Below the pieces are notes generated by a model. The model worked only from the letters and a program-made list of their open reading frames with translations. It ran no database searches and was not told where the DNA came from. From Crocodylus rhombifer (taxonomy: Eukaryota; Chordata; Crocodylia; Crocodylidae): 64,000 bases of DNA. Positions 1 through 11,459 of the stretch are shown here, in pieces (positions within the stretch are counted from its first letter, which is position 1; each line of letters opens with the position of its first letter). The stretch covers positions 450,318 through 514,317 of the forward strand of contig JAVSML010025539.1 of NCBI GenBank assembly GCA_038503035.1, given 5' to 3'. The translations under genes and the position numbers were made by a program.

Positions 1-605
1 TGTCCGGGTAATTGAAGTCACCCATGACAACCAAGGTCCTGGAGCAAGCAGCCTCAGTCAGTTCCCAGGCAAACGCCTGGTCAAGCTCAGGACTTTGAGT
101 GGGAGGTCTGTAGTAGACTCCCACCGTTGTGTCCCCTGTGCCATTTTTCCCACAAATTTTTACCCAGAGTGTCTCTAGCTGTCCATGCCGGTCGCCAACA
201 TCAGCTTGCAGGGACATGTAGCTTTCCTTCACATAGAGAACTACACCCCGCCCCTTTTGTCATCATTATCCCTCCTGTACAGGGTATAGTCCTCTATACA
301 GGGTATAGTCTGTACAGGGTCCAGTCATGGGTGGAGTCCCACCAGGTCTCCGTTATCCCATTGACATCATAATTCTTTGCACTGAGCAGGAGGAGAAGCT
401 CCTCCTGCTTGTTACCCAGGCTCCTGGCATTAGTGTACAGGCAGGCAAGTGTGCCCTTGGGGGCTCTTGCCTTACCCACAGATTGTGCCAGGGCTGGGGC
501 AGGGGTGGGCTCCCTTAAGTGCCTTGGTCTGCTGGCTTTGCAAGGGTCGCTCAGCGTGCCAGCAGTGGCAGTAGTCCCCCCATTCCCCAGCGGGCTTAGT
601 TTAAA
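1..605 (-). mobile_element. CR1 LINE fragment, ORF2 endonuclease N-terminal part (broken)
   Basis: Read on the minus strand, this encodes the beginning of a CR1-type ORF2 apurinic endonuclease domain. The order is a 'TNARSLGNKQEELLLL' start near 431-384, an 'ETWWD' active-site segment near 350-336, a 'VGVYYRPP' segment near 105-80, and 'MGDFNYPD' at the left window edge. In the CR1/L3 clade this domain nicks target DNA to prime reverse transcription. The reading frame breaks between roughly 300 and 270, where a short tandem duplication (280-322) interrupts it; after the break the frame is open again to position 1. The element continues beyond the window. Similarity fades near 605, which I take as its 5' truncation. 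It is a dead copy, not a host gene. The family assignment is by recognition of motifs. Confidence 0.88.
280..322. repeat. Short tandem duplication inside the CR1 endonuclease frame
   Basis: The string 'tacagggtatagtc' occurs twice in close succession, followed by a third partial copy 'tacagggt'. The duplication coincides with the place where the CR1 open frame stops and shifts, so it explains the frame break. Confidence 0.75.
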
Positions 606-1184
606 GTAATTATTTTTCATCATTTCAAAAGAAATGTGTTTTAGACAACTTTCACTACTCTTTATATATCTGCTAATATGCATGGTGCCCTGTGATTCCA
701 CTGTGTTGACAGCTTACTTTTATGTCTTCGTAAGAGGAATGGATAGGCTGAAAATATTCCATTTAAAATATAAAATTAATTTTGAACTCCAAATCAGTGC
801 AGAGTATTTTGTTACATCATAATGGATTATATTTTGGATATTAAGGATAAATTATTTTAAACTAAAGGTATTACTGAAGCTTATCTTTCTATGATTAAAG
901 GTATGATAAAAATATGAACCTGTGGTGGAATCTGCGTATTTTGGTCCTTTTAAAAAAATGCTGCTGTTGGTAAATTTATGTATTTTACATTGTAGTCTCC
1001 TTTCTTCTGTTTTTTCTCTGTGAGGATATTTTTCCCCTGTATTTCAGTGATACAGGAAGATATAGGTGACACTATATCTAGTTTTTATCTAGTTTTTATT
1101 TTTTTCTCAGTAAGAATTTTTTTAATTACAGCAAGGATGGATATAGTGTATGAACAGGCATCCTTTTAGGGTATATAAAGCCAC
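606..1184. other. AT-rich stretch, nothing recognised
   Basis: AT-rich sequence between the CR1 fragment and the first hAT element. I see no coding signal, RNA gene or repeat boundary in it. Confidence 0.6.
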
Positions 1185-1192
1185 ATAAATAT
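1185..1192 (+). repeat. Left target-site duplication (ataaatat) of the 1193 hAT element
   Basis: Identical to 2598-2605. The two copies directly abut the terminal inverted repeats. Confidence 0.9.
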
Positions 1193-2597
1193 TAGGGCTG
1201 TCAATTAATCACTGTTAATGTGTGCAATTAACATGTTAATTGCTTATTGCATTAATTTTTTTAAATATATTAATCGCACACATGGTTTTGGAGCCCACAC
1301 CAGGGTTCCTCTCTGCTGCCACCACTGCTGCAGGCCACCCAGGGAGGGTGCACTGGCAGTGCAGAGGACTGCAGAGCAGCCCAGGTGCTGACTCTGGGCT
1401 GCTGCAGCAGTAAGGTGGGGCAGGGCTGCGAATGCGCACAAGTATGCATGCAAATGCGCACACTGAATGCAACCTGGCTGCGTGTAGAGCAGTGCCCAAC
1501 AGGTAAGTCTGTGGAGGGGAAGGGCCGGGGGACAGATTGAGGCCCCCACAGTGAGGAAGGGAGTGGGGCAGAGGCTGGGGTGAATGGGGCCCCAGAGCTG
1601 GAGCAGGCTGTGGGACAGAGCTATGAGAAGTTTGTCCAGGGGCACAGCTCCCTGCCACTGTGCACACCCCTGGGGGAGGCATGGGGGGGCATGTGCCCCC
1701 CAGATTTGTGTGCAGTCTGGAGCACTGCAGCTTGTTGCCTTTGCCCCAGGAGCCGCACAGCACCGTATTGTGCCTCCTGCCATTGGGCAAGCAGGGGACA
1801 CACAACATAGCCAGCGCACAGCTCCCAGGACAAAGGTAGCAGGGCCCATAGCCCCACCCATAGTGGGCAGCTTGCCTTGCTCCATGCTTAAATCTGGGTG
1901 GTATATGCCACTTATGCCTCCCCCAGAGGTGGACACAGTGGCAGGGAGCTGCGCCTCCCCCCCACCACGTCCCTGGACATGTCTCCCACATCTCCATCCC
2001 ACAACCTGCCCCAGCCCTAGGACTGCATACACCCCACCCCCGACCCAGTCCCTACTTCATCATGGGGTCCTCTATATGCTCCCTCCCCACTCCTTCTCTC
2101 TTCCCCCACCCCTTGCCCTCCACAGACTTTACCTACTGGATGCTGTTCTACATGCTGCTAGGTTGCGTTCCTGTAGGGTTACCATATTTCCAGTTTCAAA
2201 GAAGGGGAAACCTGTGGTTGGAGTGGGGGGGATATGATTGGGGGGAAGTGATATGCCTCTGCCACTCAATCCCAAGTCACATCCCCCCCCCCAGCCCTGC
2301 TGCTGCCCCTCACTCCTGACCCACAGCACCCTGAATCCTGCCTTGGCATGCAGAGACCACCTCCCCCCTGGACTCCAAACCACACACACAGGCCCACAAC
2401 CCCCCACACCTTCACAAATTCCTTCCACACCCACCCCCAAACATACAAAGTACGTGCATAAATATTGCATAATTTTGTGTTTCTCTACGTATAATTATGA
2501 GTTTTTAGCTGTGCAATTAAAATCATGATTAATTGCAACTAATTTTTTAAATCACACAAGTAATTGTGATCAATTTTTTAATTGCTTGACAGCCCTA
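1193..2597. mobile_element. Non-autonomous hAT foldback element, complete, with perfect 8-bp TSD
   Basis: The termini are inverted: 'tagggctgtcaa' at 1193 and 'ttgacagcccta' ending at 2597. They are flanked by identical 8-bp direct repeats 'ataaatat' (1185-1192 and 2598-2605), the target-site length of hAT transposases. Terminal inverted similarity continues inward in AT-rich subterminal DNA ('ttaattgc' type repeats). The GC-rich interior is a long imperfect palindrome: about 1465-1750 pairs with about 1820-2175, for example 'caggtaagtctgtggag' on the left against the complement of 'ccacagactttacctactgg' on the right. Long open frames such as 1584-2237 are by-products of GC richness and have no transposase motifs. 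About 2167-2460 on the right side is unpaired and begins 'tagggttaccatat', so it may be a nested insertion. The element needs a transposase supplied from elsewhere. Confidence 0.9.
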
Positions 2598-2605
2598 ATA
2601 AATAT
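2598..2605 (+). repeat. Right target-site duplication (ataaatat) of the 1193 hAT element
   Basis: Identical to 1185-1192, directly after the right terminal inverted repeat. Confidence 0.9.
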
Positions 2606-3322
2606 GTAAACCAGAAATAATTACTTTCTCATGAAAATTGAAATCTTCTGTTAAGATTAAATCTGATTTCTAGAGATATTATTGCTCTAATATGTAGGAT
2701 AGTGAGAATGTTGTTTTATTTCCTATTTAATTCTGTTACATGATGTGAGCATCATTTTCAAGGAGTATTTTTTTTTGAAGATCTTCATATAATGACATCA
2801 AACCATTTGATTTTCATTACAATTAGAAAAAGGATTCTTTTACATACATGTGTAAATAGAAGTATCCCTCCCAGCTGTGCAACTTGATAATTCTGTTAAT
2901 CATAGGACTATAAAATCTTAATACAGTATTTGGTGAAATTTAACAGTGTCTTAACAAGCATCCTTAAATGTAGTCCCAGATTGTAAATTCAGTTATGCAG
3001 TCACCATTTAAAATATGAAGTAAAGTTCTTTGTGTTTGGCTGTAGTTTTGAATTTTACTGCAGTTATTTACTAAACAGCTTACAGTAATGATTGTAAAAT
3101 ATACTTAAATATAAATATTGATAACCATCTTCAGAAAAAATCCAACAGAAGCTAGAAAGAGCTGTAACACTCTTAACATTTATTTTTAGGTTCTTAATCA
3201 TTGTTACAGATGATGATTTAACTTGCTTGCAGAATTATGTTTAGTTTTGTGGGTAATGGGAAAAATGCTTAATTAAGCCTTTTTGCTGGATTTTCTCTGA
3301 AAATGCATACAGAATGAATACT
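2606..3322. other. AT-rich stretch, nothing recognised
   Basis: Spacer of AT-rich DNA between two complete hAT elements. I find no supported feature. Confidence 0.6.
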
Positions 3323-3330
3323 CTCTTAAA
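3323..3330 (+). repeat. Left target-site duplication (ctcttaaa) of the 3331 hAT element
   Basis: Identical to 4329-4336 and adjacent to the element terminus. Confidence 0.9.
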
Positions 3331-4328
3331 TAAAGGTGCACCAATATATTGGTTTCATATTGGATCAGCACGGATATAGGGAAAATTGGAAGTATCAGAA
3401 ATTGGCTTTTTTGCCTGATGCGGACGATACTGAGGCTAATAAATGCCCTGTGCATGCACACAGCTGCAGCATGCACATGGCCAGGAGTGCACCTTGGCAG
3501 CTTGGAGACCAGCACCTGGCTGGTAAGTCCATTGTGGTGGAAGCAGGAGGGACGGGGCATGGGGGGGGGGTGCAGATCAAGGCCTCCTGGGGAGCAAGGG
3601 AGGGAGTGGGGCTGGGGCAGGCTCTGCTCAGCCTGGGTGGGGTGGGGCAGAGCATTGGACAGAGTCATGGCTTGTCTGGGTGGAGTGGCTTGCCACCCTG
3701 CTCATCCCAGGAGGGTATGGGGGATGTGTGCCCCCGGACCTGCGCAGGGCAGGGTGGGCTGTCATTGCGGGCTGGAGTCAAGGCAGTGCCGGGCTCTTCC
3801 CAGTGGGGGTTGAGCTGCACTCAGGGGGGGTGCTATGGCAAATTTTGGGGTGGCTGCAGCCCCCTCCGTAGCCCTTTCCTAGCACTGCTGCTGCTTGCCC
3901 CAAGTGTAGCCCAGCCCAGCCCCCACCAGGAAGAGCCTGGTGCTGCCCCAGCCATAGCCTGTAGCAGCAACCTGCCCTTGCTCCATGCAGATCCAGGGGG
4001 AAACACCCCCCATGCCCTCCTGGGATGCATACTTTCCCCTCTTCTTGCCACCTGGAATAGCCACTCATGGCTCCATCCTACGTCCCTCCCCGCCCCGCCC
4101 TGGCTGAGCAGTGTCTGCCCATGCTCCACTCCCTTCTTTACCGTGGGTGCCTCGATCTGCCCTCCCCACATCCCTTTCCTCCCCCCACCCTTCCCCCCAC
4201 ACCAGACTTACCAGCCCGATACTGGTAACCGAGATTTCCAGCTGCGTATTGGATTGCTGTTGGCCAATATGTTTCCTTAAAATCGGCCTTCGTTACTGGC
4301 TCTTAAAACCTCTATCTGTGCACCCCTA
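3331..4328. mobile_element. Non-autonomous hAT foldback element, complete, with perfect 8-bp TSD
   Basis: The left end 'taaaggtgcacc' (3331) and right end 'gtgcacccctа'-type terminus (complement 'taggggtgcac', ending 4328) are inverted repeats. The flanking 8-bp direct repeats 'ctcttaaa' at 3323-3330 and 4329-4336 are identical, as expected for hAT insertion. The interior is GC-rich and folds back on itself: 'ctggctggtaagtc' near 3515 opposes 'gacttaccagcc' near 4206, and 'gggagtggggctggg' near 3602 opposes 'ccactccctt' near 4122. Long open frames on both strands (for example 3336-4280) come from this GC-rich palindrome and carry no transposase motif. It shares core sequence motifs with the elements at 1193 and 7640 although its termini differ. 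Confidence 0.9.
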
Positions 4329-4336
4329 CTCTTAAA
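4329..4336 (+). repeat. Right target-site duplication (ctcttaaa) of the 3331 hAT element
   Basis: Identical to 3323-3330 and adjacent to the element terminus. Confidence 0.9.
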
Positions 4337-5824
4337 ATATTAGTGTGTGTCAATCTTCTGGTTATCTGCAACCCAAAGAGGTGATCATTTCTCCCAGACA
4401 TTAACAAAGAATGCTCACTAGTTCAGTGAGTATGCATTCAGTATGACTCCATGCCTTAACAAAGGCTTCCTTATTCTATGTCTTGGCCACTGTTATTTCT
4501 GCTTGCATATACAGAGTGCACTGGGGCTCTTTCATAACTCCTCCGTGTTTGCATATTTCATAATTCCTCTGTGGTGTTCAGCCACTTCAACCTGTGCAGC
4601 TAAAGCAGGGTTAATACAGCCTCAGCCCCTCTTCATCTTCTACATCCCTGGAGAGCAGGAAGGGAGGAGACATGACACCCCTTACCAACATGTTTTCAGC
4701 TCTTCTTCTCTCACCCTTCTTCCAGTACACCATAGAGCAGTTTGCCACACAGCATGTACTCAAGCATACACATAGATGCTGATGTAAATTTTGTACTATA
4801 TTGGCATTTATTACCCAATGAAATAGTACATTACTTAAATATATTTAGTCAAAGAGTGGTGATCAAGAATGTAAACTGAAATGTAAACCAGCCCTCCCCA
4901 TGCCTTTGCTGGGGTATATAGTTTTATATGTATTTGGTTATGCAACTGATATAAACATAGCTCTCACATTTTGGCTTTCTGCATTAATATGATAATTACA
5001 GGAATAAAAGCTCCAAGTCTTCACAAAAGCTCACAGTCTACCACACCCATGATCTTTTTGAGCTTGTTCTTCACAAGATCCATCACAAGTCTTTCAAAGA
5101 CAGTGAAAAACTCCCATGCTTATACTTCATGATGTTCTTTTTTTTAATCAAAGGGAAACTTGCTTTGTTCCTGTGGTTTATATGGAAAGGTATATTGAAA
5201 CAAAGCACAGGCTTTCACGAAGTTTGAAAAGTCCTAATTTCCACCTTAAGCAGCAAAAAAATTCTCTAAATAGCATCTTATTTGGATGGCCTTTTTAATG
5301 AGAGAGTTTTTTATTACTTCATTAATCAGGAAAATACATTATCTAATGCATATTGGAGTCTAACACTGACGGAGAAATGTTGAGTTATTTTAAGGGCTAA
5401 ATAAACTTAAATAATCTTACTGTAATTATTTTGCTAAGACTTTATTTGGTATTCAATTGGTTTTACTTAAATTCATTTAATAAATCACAAAATATCTTGC
5501 CATTATAAAAAGTGTTTAAATCATGGTAGATTCTACCTTTTGCTTTATGATGTATTTTCAAAATGATTAATCTGATCTAGGAAAATGATTAGGGAGCCCT
5601 GTTGTTATGAACTGGATTTCAAAATTCTAAAGAACTGTTGAAGATACATACTTTTCCATGTATAATTTCATAATGCATCCTCATGCAATTGATGTGAAAA
5701 TGTAATACAAGTTCTCTGTAGAGGAGACGCAATCTATCTCAGTAACTACTAAAGTTCTGAGCCCACAAATACTTATGCACATAAGTAATTCTTCACAAAT
5801 CAGTAGATCCATGTAGGTCAGTGG
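4337..5824. other. AT-rich stretch, nothing recognised
   Basis: Mostly AT-rich DNA with a slightly GC-richer patch near 4600-4760. No open frame here shows recognisable protein character. Confidence 0.55.
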
Positions 5825-6316
5825 GGGTGTGTATACACATTAAATTAATGTGATGCAATAAACTCCAGTGCATATCATACTGGAGTTTATTGCTCCTGGG
5901 TGCCACATTTATACATGCCCCTAGGACTGCAGCATGTTGACCCAGGTTGGAGCAGCCCCACCTGGCAGAGGGTCCAGAGGGTCAGTTTACCAGCCCAGTG
6001 GCTACTCTGGCCCAGCTTACCATGCTGTAGAGGGGCTGGCTGGGGAATGAGGGTACTCCAGTGTGGGGTTAGCCACAGGTAGCCCCTGCACTGGAGCACC
6101 CTCAGGTCCCCAGCCAGCTCCGTCAGCGTCTACATGTGTGCTGCTGTGCACTGAAGAAAGCCACCATAAGATAGTACTTGTGTTTAAAAGTAATAACCTA
6201 CAGTGGAGTTAATTACTTTACTGCGACCTAATAAGGCTGCATGTGTAGATGGCTGAGACTTTATAGCTGAAATAATTAGGCAGCTCCTCAGTAAATGTCT
6301 CATTGTATATGTGCCC
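5825..6316. mobile_element. ~490-bp MITE (family A, copy 1) with central hairpin
   Basis: It begins 'gggtgtgtatacacat' and ends 'tatatgtgccc', an inverted pair. Inside is 'aaactccagtgcatatcatactggagttta' type inverted sequence, then a GC-rich stem. Near 5930 'catgttgacccaggttggagcagcccc' opposes a degenerate complement near 6000-6035, 'ctactctggcccagcttaccatg'. Five more copies occur in the window (27346, 41115, 48642, 49785, 61788). There is no coding capacity. The superfamily is uncertain because I could not define a consistent target-site duplication. Confidence 0.8.
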
Positions 6317-7639
6317 TGGGAGTAGTAAAATATCCCAAGTCAAGAATATTCATGATCTGCAACTTACAAAGCTGTGTTTCTATCAGGAATGTAGAGAGCC
6401 GCTGTGTGTAAAGAAAGCTCAGGAACTTTGAGATAAAGAGGGTTTTTCTTTTTCCTTATCTTTATTTCAGTGTGTGTGATGCCTGCCATCAATATCCAAG
6501 TATAAGAGTGTAATTATTTACTTAATTATTCAATTACTTCAATTCAGTTTTGATTTAAAATGAGATTCCCATAGGTTTATGTAATTTACAAGGAATAAAC
6601 AATCTTTTAATACTAATGAGATACTAACACAAATCTCATAATATGGGATCAGTCATTCACTAGTTATATTTACTATGCTGTTTGACTAGACTTAGTGTTT
6701 AATTGCATGATAAAAGAGGTTAGAAGAGCATAATCATTGTATTAATGATTTATTTTTGGAGGGGGGAGAGAAAAGAAACGATGTCCATTTTGGTTTAATG
6801 ATATAACAACAAAAGATCAAAGTCTTCACAGAACCAGCTGACAGTTGCAGATAAGATGCCCGTCACAAAAGCAATGAAAAACATTAAAATATCACAAGTT
6901 TTTTCCGTGAGAAACTGCCCATTAAAATCACAGTTAGGTAATATTGTATTAATTAGATGTCTTAGATGACATACTAATTGAGCTGAATTCTTTACTCAGT
7001 TATGTTTGTTCATCTTGATTAAACCGTGGAAGACTGAGGAAGAAATTGTGTAGAACTTAACTGAGAGCAGAGCTACAAATGCAATATTTGTACAGCTACA
7101 GATGTAATATTTGAGTTAAATTTTATTGGCAGGGCTGGATTTGGGGTCACAGTTTCACTGTGTTACTCAGTTCATCTGAAAATGAGTTATGATACCTTTC
7201 CTAATTCTGTGCATTGAGAACTTGATAAAATTATGAAAATATATGATAAATTTGTAGTCTGAACATTCTGGGTTAGGTCGGCAAAACAAAGTAACCTTTC
7301 CTTTAGATGAGTGATGAATTGGAAGTGGTAGAGAAGGATCCAAGGGTAATATATGTTCCCAGAGGCTAAAAAGAGAAAGGATGCTCTTGTGTATGTCATG
7401 GACTGGGAATCATGAAATCTGTCACAAACTCTATGTATTTTTATCTAGGGATTTTTATCACATGGACTTGACTTCTAAGCCTCCAGGTAGTAGTGTTGAT
7501 GTCAGGGCCTTGTTACACCTTACACTGTGAGGGACAAATGCTGATGCATGTTACTGCTAGCTTGAGTTTGGAGTGGTCACATGTTCAGGCCAGCTGAGGC
7601 CTAAAGGATTGAAACATAAGAATCCTACATCCAACCCCC
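6317..7639. other. AT-rich stretch, nothing recognised
   Basis: AT-rich DNA without a repeat boundary or coding signal that I can support. Confidence 0.55.
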
Positions 7640-8824
7640 AGGGGAAGAGGCAGGGAATGACTAACCTGCTTATCTGGCTGCCATTGCAGGGCTGCTGCTC
7701 TTCTCCAGGCTGAGCCCATCCAGAGACCAGCAGGGTCCAGTCAGCAACTGGGGGGCAATGTGGGTAGCTGCAGCAGTGATGAGGGAGGGAGTGGGGCTGG
7801 AGCAGGGGCAGGCCCTGCAGGGGGGATGGGGTGGGGCAAAGTCACAAGTCACTCATTCGGGGGGCATAGAGAGGAGGGGCATGCACCCCTGGAGGGCACA
7901 GTATGTGCCTACCCCCAGATCTGCATATAGTACAGGGAAGGCTGCAGCTGCAGTCTGGGGCTGGGCTCTTTCTAGTGGATTGGCTAGGCCTTTGGGAAGA
8001 GCCCAGTCTGCAGAGGCAGCTCTGGGAGCGGGGCCACAGGGGAGTGCTGCAGCCATCTGAAAATTTGCTGTAGCTCCCCAGGCCCCCCAGTCCAGCACCA
8101 CCAACACCCGCCTCAAGCGTAGTGGAGCTGGAAACACCCTGGCACAGCCTGCTTCTTCCTCAACCAGAGGGCATGGGGGCTGTGTGCCTGGGATTTGCAC
8201 AGGGTGGGGCAGCTGCTCTTGCAGGCTGGCGCTGGAAGGTTACACTGTGCTTGGGCTGGGAGAGGAGGTTGGAGGGGCCTACAGCACCCCCTCCCACCAT
8301 AGCCTTGCTCCCAATGCTGCTGCTGCTGCAGGCCAGGCTCTTCCCAGCAGTCCAAGAGCCTGGCCCCAGCCCTCAGCTACAGCCGACCCCACCCCCACCC
8401 TGTGTGCAAATCCAAGGGCGCACCCCCCCCATGTCTTCCTGGGGTGCATGCCCCCCCATACCCTCTGGACTAGCTGCTCACAGCTCAGCCCTGCCCCGGC
8501 TGCAGGGTCTGCCCCTGCTCCAGTCCAACTTTCCCTCACCACCATCGCGGAGGGGGTACATCGAGGCCCCAGCAGTGAGAGGGAGTGGGGCTAGGGCTGG
8601 GGCCTTGATCTGCCCTGTCCCCCGTCACAGCCCTTTCTCCTCCCCCCACCTTCCCCCACAGACTTACCTGCTGGGGGGTCATGCCCCCAAATAATCTTTT
8701 CTCCCTCTGCCTCAATCTGCTCCCTCCTTCCCTCGGGGGTGGGGGAAGAAGGGGGTAGAGTAGATCTTGGTTTGCTTTTAAATTTCAAAAGTGATCTCCT
8801 ACTGAAAAAGGTTGGAGAACACTG
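7640..8824. mobile_element. hAT-like foldback element with GC-rich palindromic core
   Basis: The right end, 'ggttggagaacactg' ending near 8824, is the complement of the common hAT terminus 'cagtgttctccaacc'. I cannot find the matching left terminus, so the left boundary (~7640) is where GC-rich sequence starts. The core is a clear long inverted repeat, with about 7770-8050 pairing with about 8290-8540 around a centre near 8170. Examples are 'gggaagagcccagtctgcag' at 7996 against 'ctgcaggccaggctcttccc' at 8327, and 'ggagcaggggcaggccctgc' against its complement near 8505-8525. Open frames across the region (for example 8122-8694) are artefacts of GC content. Core motifs are shared with the elements at 1193 and 3331. 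Confidence 0.75.
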
Positions 8825-9529
8825 ACTTAAAGAATAATATCCTTTGTCCAGGTTGCCAAAAAATATTGCATTTCTTCCCCTTCCCCATAGGAGAGATGAG
8901 CCTGTGTAGTCAATTATTCTAAAATCATGTTTACCACAGGCAATGCATATGGTGTAAGAAACAGCAGAAAGGTTTTATTACATAAACAAGAGAAATAATA
9001 AAAACATTGACCATATGTTGGTGATAAACAGCGATATGTCAAAAAAGCAAAAGGACTAAGTATGATGTCTGCATCTTTTCCCTGGTATGGAGCAGTTGAT
9101 TCACTAACAGTGAGACAGAATCTTTTGAAAACAGTTGTCATCTTGCACTTCCCAGCCTCCCAGTTTGGGGACCAAGCCATATAAAGCTCTTGAATGTTTA
9201 GACAAAACTTACTCCCCAAAGCAGTTATTAAGTACTATTCCTTTTCTGTTCAAGCGCATGTTTCTGTTGAATTCTAGGGTAAAATATACTGTATAATTTC
9301 CAGAATGAGCTCTATTTCTGTCTGGTAGGTCAGGCATCTTTCCTGATCCAATTCTAATTCAGAAAACAAAACAAAACACTTTCTCAAATATAGCCTACAC
9401 TTCTTCCACCAATACCAGCTAGTGAAGATTGGGGTGCTCATTATGTGAGAACAGGGGATCCTCATGTGCACAGAAATGTGGTGCGGTGGGGGGGAGAGCA
9501 ACACTTATTGTTGCAACATTAATTGCTGC
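8825..9529. other. Unique AT-rich sequence, nothing recognised
   Basis: No supported gene or repeat between the foldback element and the degenerate minisatellite. Confidence 0.55.
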
Positions 9530-9850
9530 GCTTCTCGGGCAGACCCAGCATGTGGCCTTGGACCCAGCCTGTGGAGTTTGACCAACCTTGGGTTAGACCT
9601 GCAACATAGCTCCAGAGCCAGCACATGCCCTTGGACTAGGTATGTGGGATCAGACCTTTTATATGGCCCCAATGCCCATTTTACTGCATGGGGTCAGACC
9701 TGACACATGGTTTTGGAGTGGTTGGATGGCCCCAGGCCCAGTGTGAAGTCCCAGACTCAGTGCACTGAGTTCAGCCTGGCATATGGCTCTGGAACAGCAT
9801 GTGAAGTCGGACCTGGTATGTGGCCTAAGATCCAGTATGGTGGTTCAGTT
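9530..9850. repeat. Degenerate minisatellite-like block
   Basis: Loosely repeated phrases such as 'cagcatgtggcc', 'cagacctg', 'acatggc' and 'ggacccag' recur at roughly 30-45 bp intervals with many substitutions. Similar vocabulary occurs inside the hAT element at 37400-37948, so this may be the remnant interior of a related transposon. The unit boundaries are not clean. Confidence 0.55.
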
Positions 9851-9992
9851 ACTTACCTGTCCTGCAAAGCAAGAATTGTGTCTTTTCTAAATGTCTGTAA
9901 CAACTATGGCACATATTATATTCAGGGGTGTGGTATATATGAGAAAATCCTTACATCTGTTAAGAGTACTAACCTCATACCAGAGAGATACT

Positions 9993-10220
9993 GGGTGTGT
10001 CTACATGTGCACTTAAATGTGCAATAGCCTATTTTACTGCACATTAGAAATCCACATTAAAAAACATACTATTATGCCAATGTGCAGTAAAATAGGCTAC
10101 TGCACATTAAGCGTCACCTAAAAACCATGCATACTCATTACTGTGCATTAAGGCAGCCTAACATGCATGTATTTAGCACCTCACATTGGAAGTAGCATTA
10201 ATGCATGTGTAGATGCACCC
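9993..10220. mobile_element. ~230-bp MITE (family B, copy 1)
   Basis: It begins 'gggtgtgtctacatgtgc' and ends 'gtgtagatgcaccc', an inverted pair. The interior contains a strong inverted repeat: 'caatagcctattttactgc' near 10021 against 'gcagtaaaataggctactgc' near 10085. It is non-coding. Related copies lie at 12936, 20994 and 21459. Confidence 0.8.
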
Positions 10221-10973
10221 GCAGTCTCTCATTTCTAATAAAAAACTATTTGGATAGAAGATCGTGTTTCCCTACTAATACTACTTCCATTTGAAATACA
10301 GACCATCCTTGTCCACATGGGCCTCAACAACTTGCCTTAGCTCATGTAGCTTTGGCCATTATGCGTAAGTACCACACATGTAAATTCTCAGCAATTGTTT
10401 CTCCCTTCATAAGAGAGCGTTATTGTCTGAAGAGTAACACTTAAAATTGCCATATTGCTTAATCTCAGGCATGCTATAAAAACATAAGAATACATTTATA
10501 TTTGAATAATATAAAGTAACTCAGTTTGTAAAATGTAAAAACCATAAAAACTAAATGCAGGTTAACTTCAGTTGCAAACAGAGACAAGGCACTGTATCAG
10601 TAACCTTAATTGAGGAAGAAATCTATGCATCATATTCCAAAAATGTCCCCAGATGCTCCTATTTTGGGGATGACTTTGTGACATACAGTGTTTGGAACAC
10701 CATTGTTTAGTAATCATAGGTAAATATTTATTTTTTGAATTTTTTACAATTAAAATGAATATATTGGGCACAACAGAGAATCAACAGAAGGCTGTACTTC
10801 ATTTTTATTAAGTAGAAATCTCTTGTGTTCTATTGTATCTAGTCAATGATTTTTTTTAACAGGTATGCATGTGGATATGTTTATATGCACTGAAATTGTT
10901 TTCCAGCTTATAGGAACATGAAAAATAATCAAAATTCTCTAGGTTGACAGGCCCATGTAAGTAAAGGACAGAT
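10221..10973. other. AT-rich stretch, nothing recognised
   Basis: No supported feature. Confidence 0.55.
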
Positions 10974-11180
10974 AGGTTGTGTCTAGATGAGTGCAGCCAT
11001 GAGATATGTGGCACCACAGACATGTCTGCAGTGCCACATACTGTACATTCAGCTGTTCTCTGCACTGCTCTTTTTTGACCCCTGGATACTCAGTGGGAAA
11101 ATAGTCACAAAGATATTCTACAAAACATGTAGAACATCTTTGTGGCTCATTTTATGGTACCATAAATTGAACATGTAGCA
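10974..11180. repeat. Possible MITE remnant made of serial hairpins
   Basis: Following a 'gttgtgtctagatg' start there are three adjacent inverted repeats: 'tatgtggca...tgccacata' (about 11008-11041), 'cacaaagatattctac...gtagaacatctttgtg' (about 11106-11144), and the palindrome 'tttatggtaccataaa' near 11151. The start resembles MITE family B. I could not find a matching right terminus. Confidence 0.4.
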
Positions 11181-11459
11181 CTTCCATGCTCATGCTGACA
11201 ATCAGCTAATTATCAACACAGGGACAGAGCTCAGCATTGGGACTGGAGCAGCCATAGTCCTGATATTGAAAACTGACTGCCCAGTTTCAGAATGGGTTGC
11301 AGGATTCCCTGGTGGAATGTGCCAAGGAGTTCCATGTACCAGGAACCAGTCAGCCCTTGAGCCGGGCAGCATTTCCTGCCTTTTCTGCAAGGCACTTGAA
11401 AATACCAGGATGTGGGGAGTTGAGCTAAACCTATGGTTTTTAGATGTCGAGGCACAGGG
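11181..11459. other. Moderately GC-rich spacer, nothing firmly recognised
   Basis: Short open frames exist here but none shows a recognisable domain. It may belong with the LTR-like segment that follows. Confidence 0.4.

Noticed and set aside
1584..2237. 217-codon open frame with overlapping long frames on the other strand
   Set aside because: It lies inside the GC-rich palindromic core of a hAT element. It is low in complexity, shows no domain, and has mirrored open frames as expected for a foldback.
3336..4280. 314-codon open frame, the longest in the window
   Set aside because: It runs from one end of a 998-bp non-autonomous hAT to the other, is rich in Gly/Ser/Pro from GC-rich DNA, and has no transposase motif.
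8122..8694. 190-codon open frame
   Set aside because: Proline-rich translation of the right arm of a foldback element; nothing conserved.
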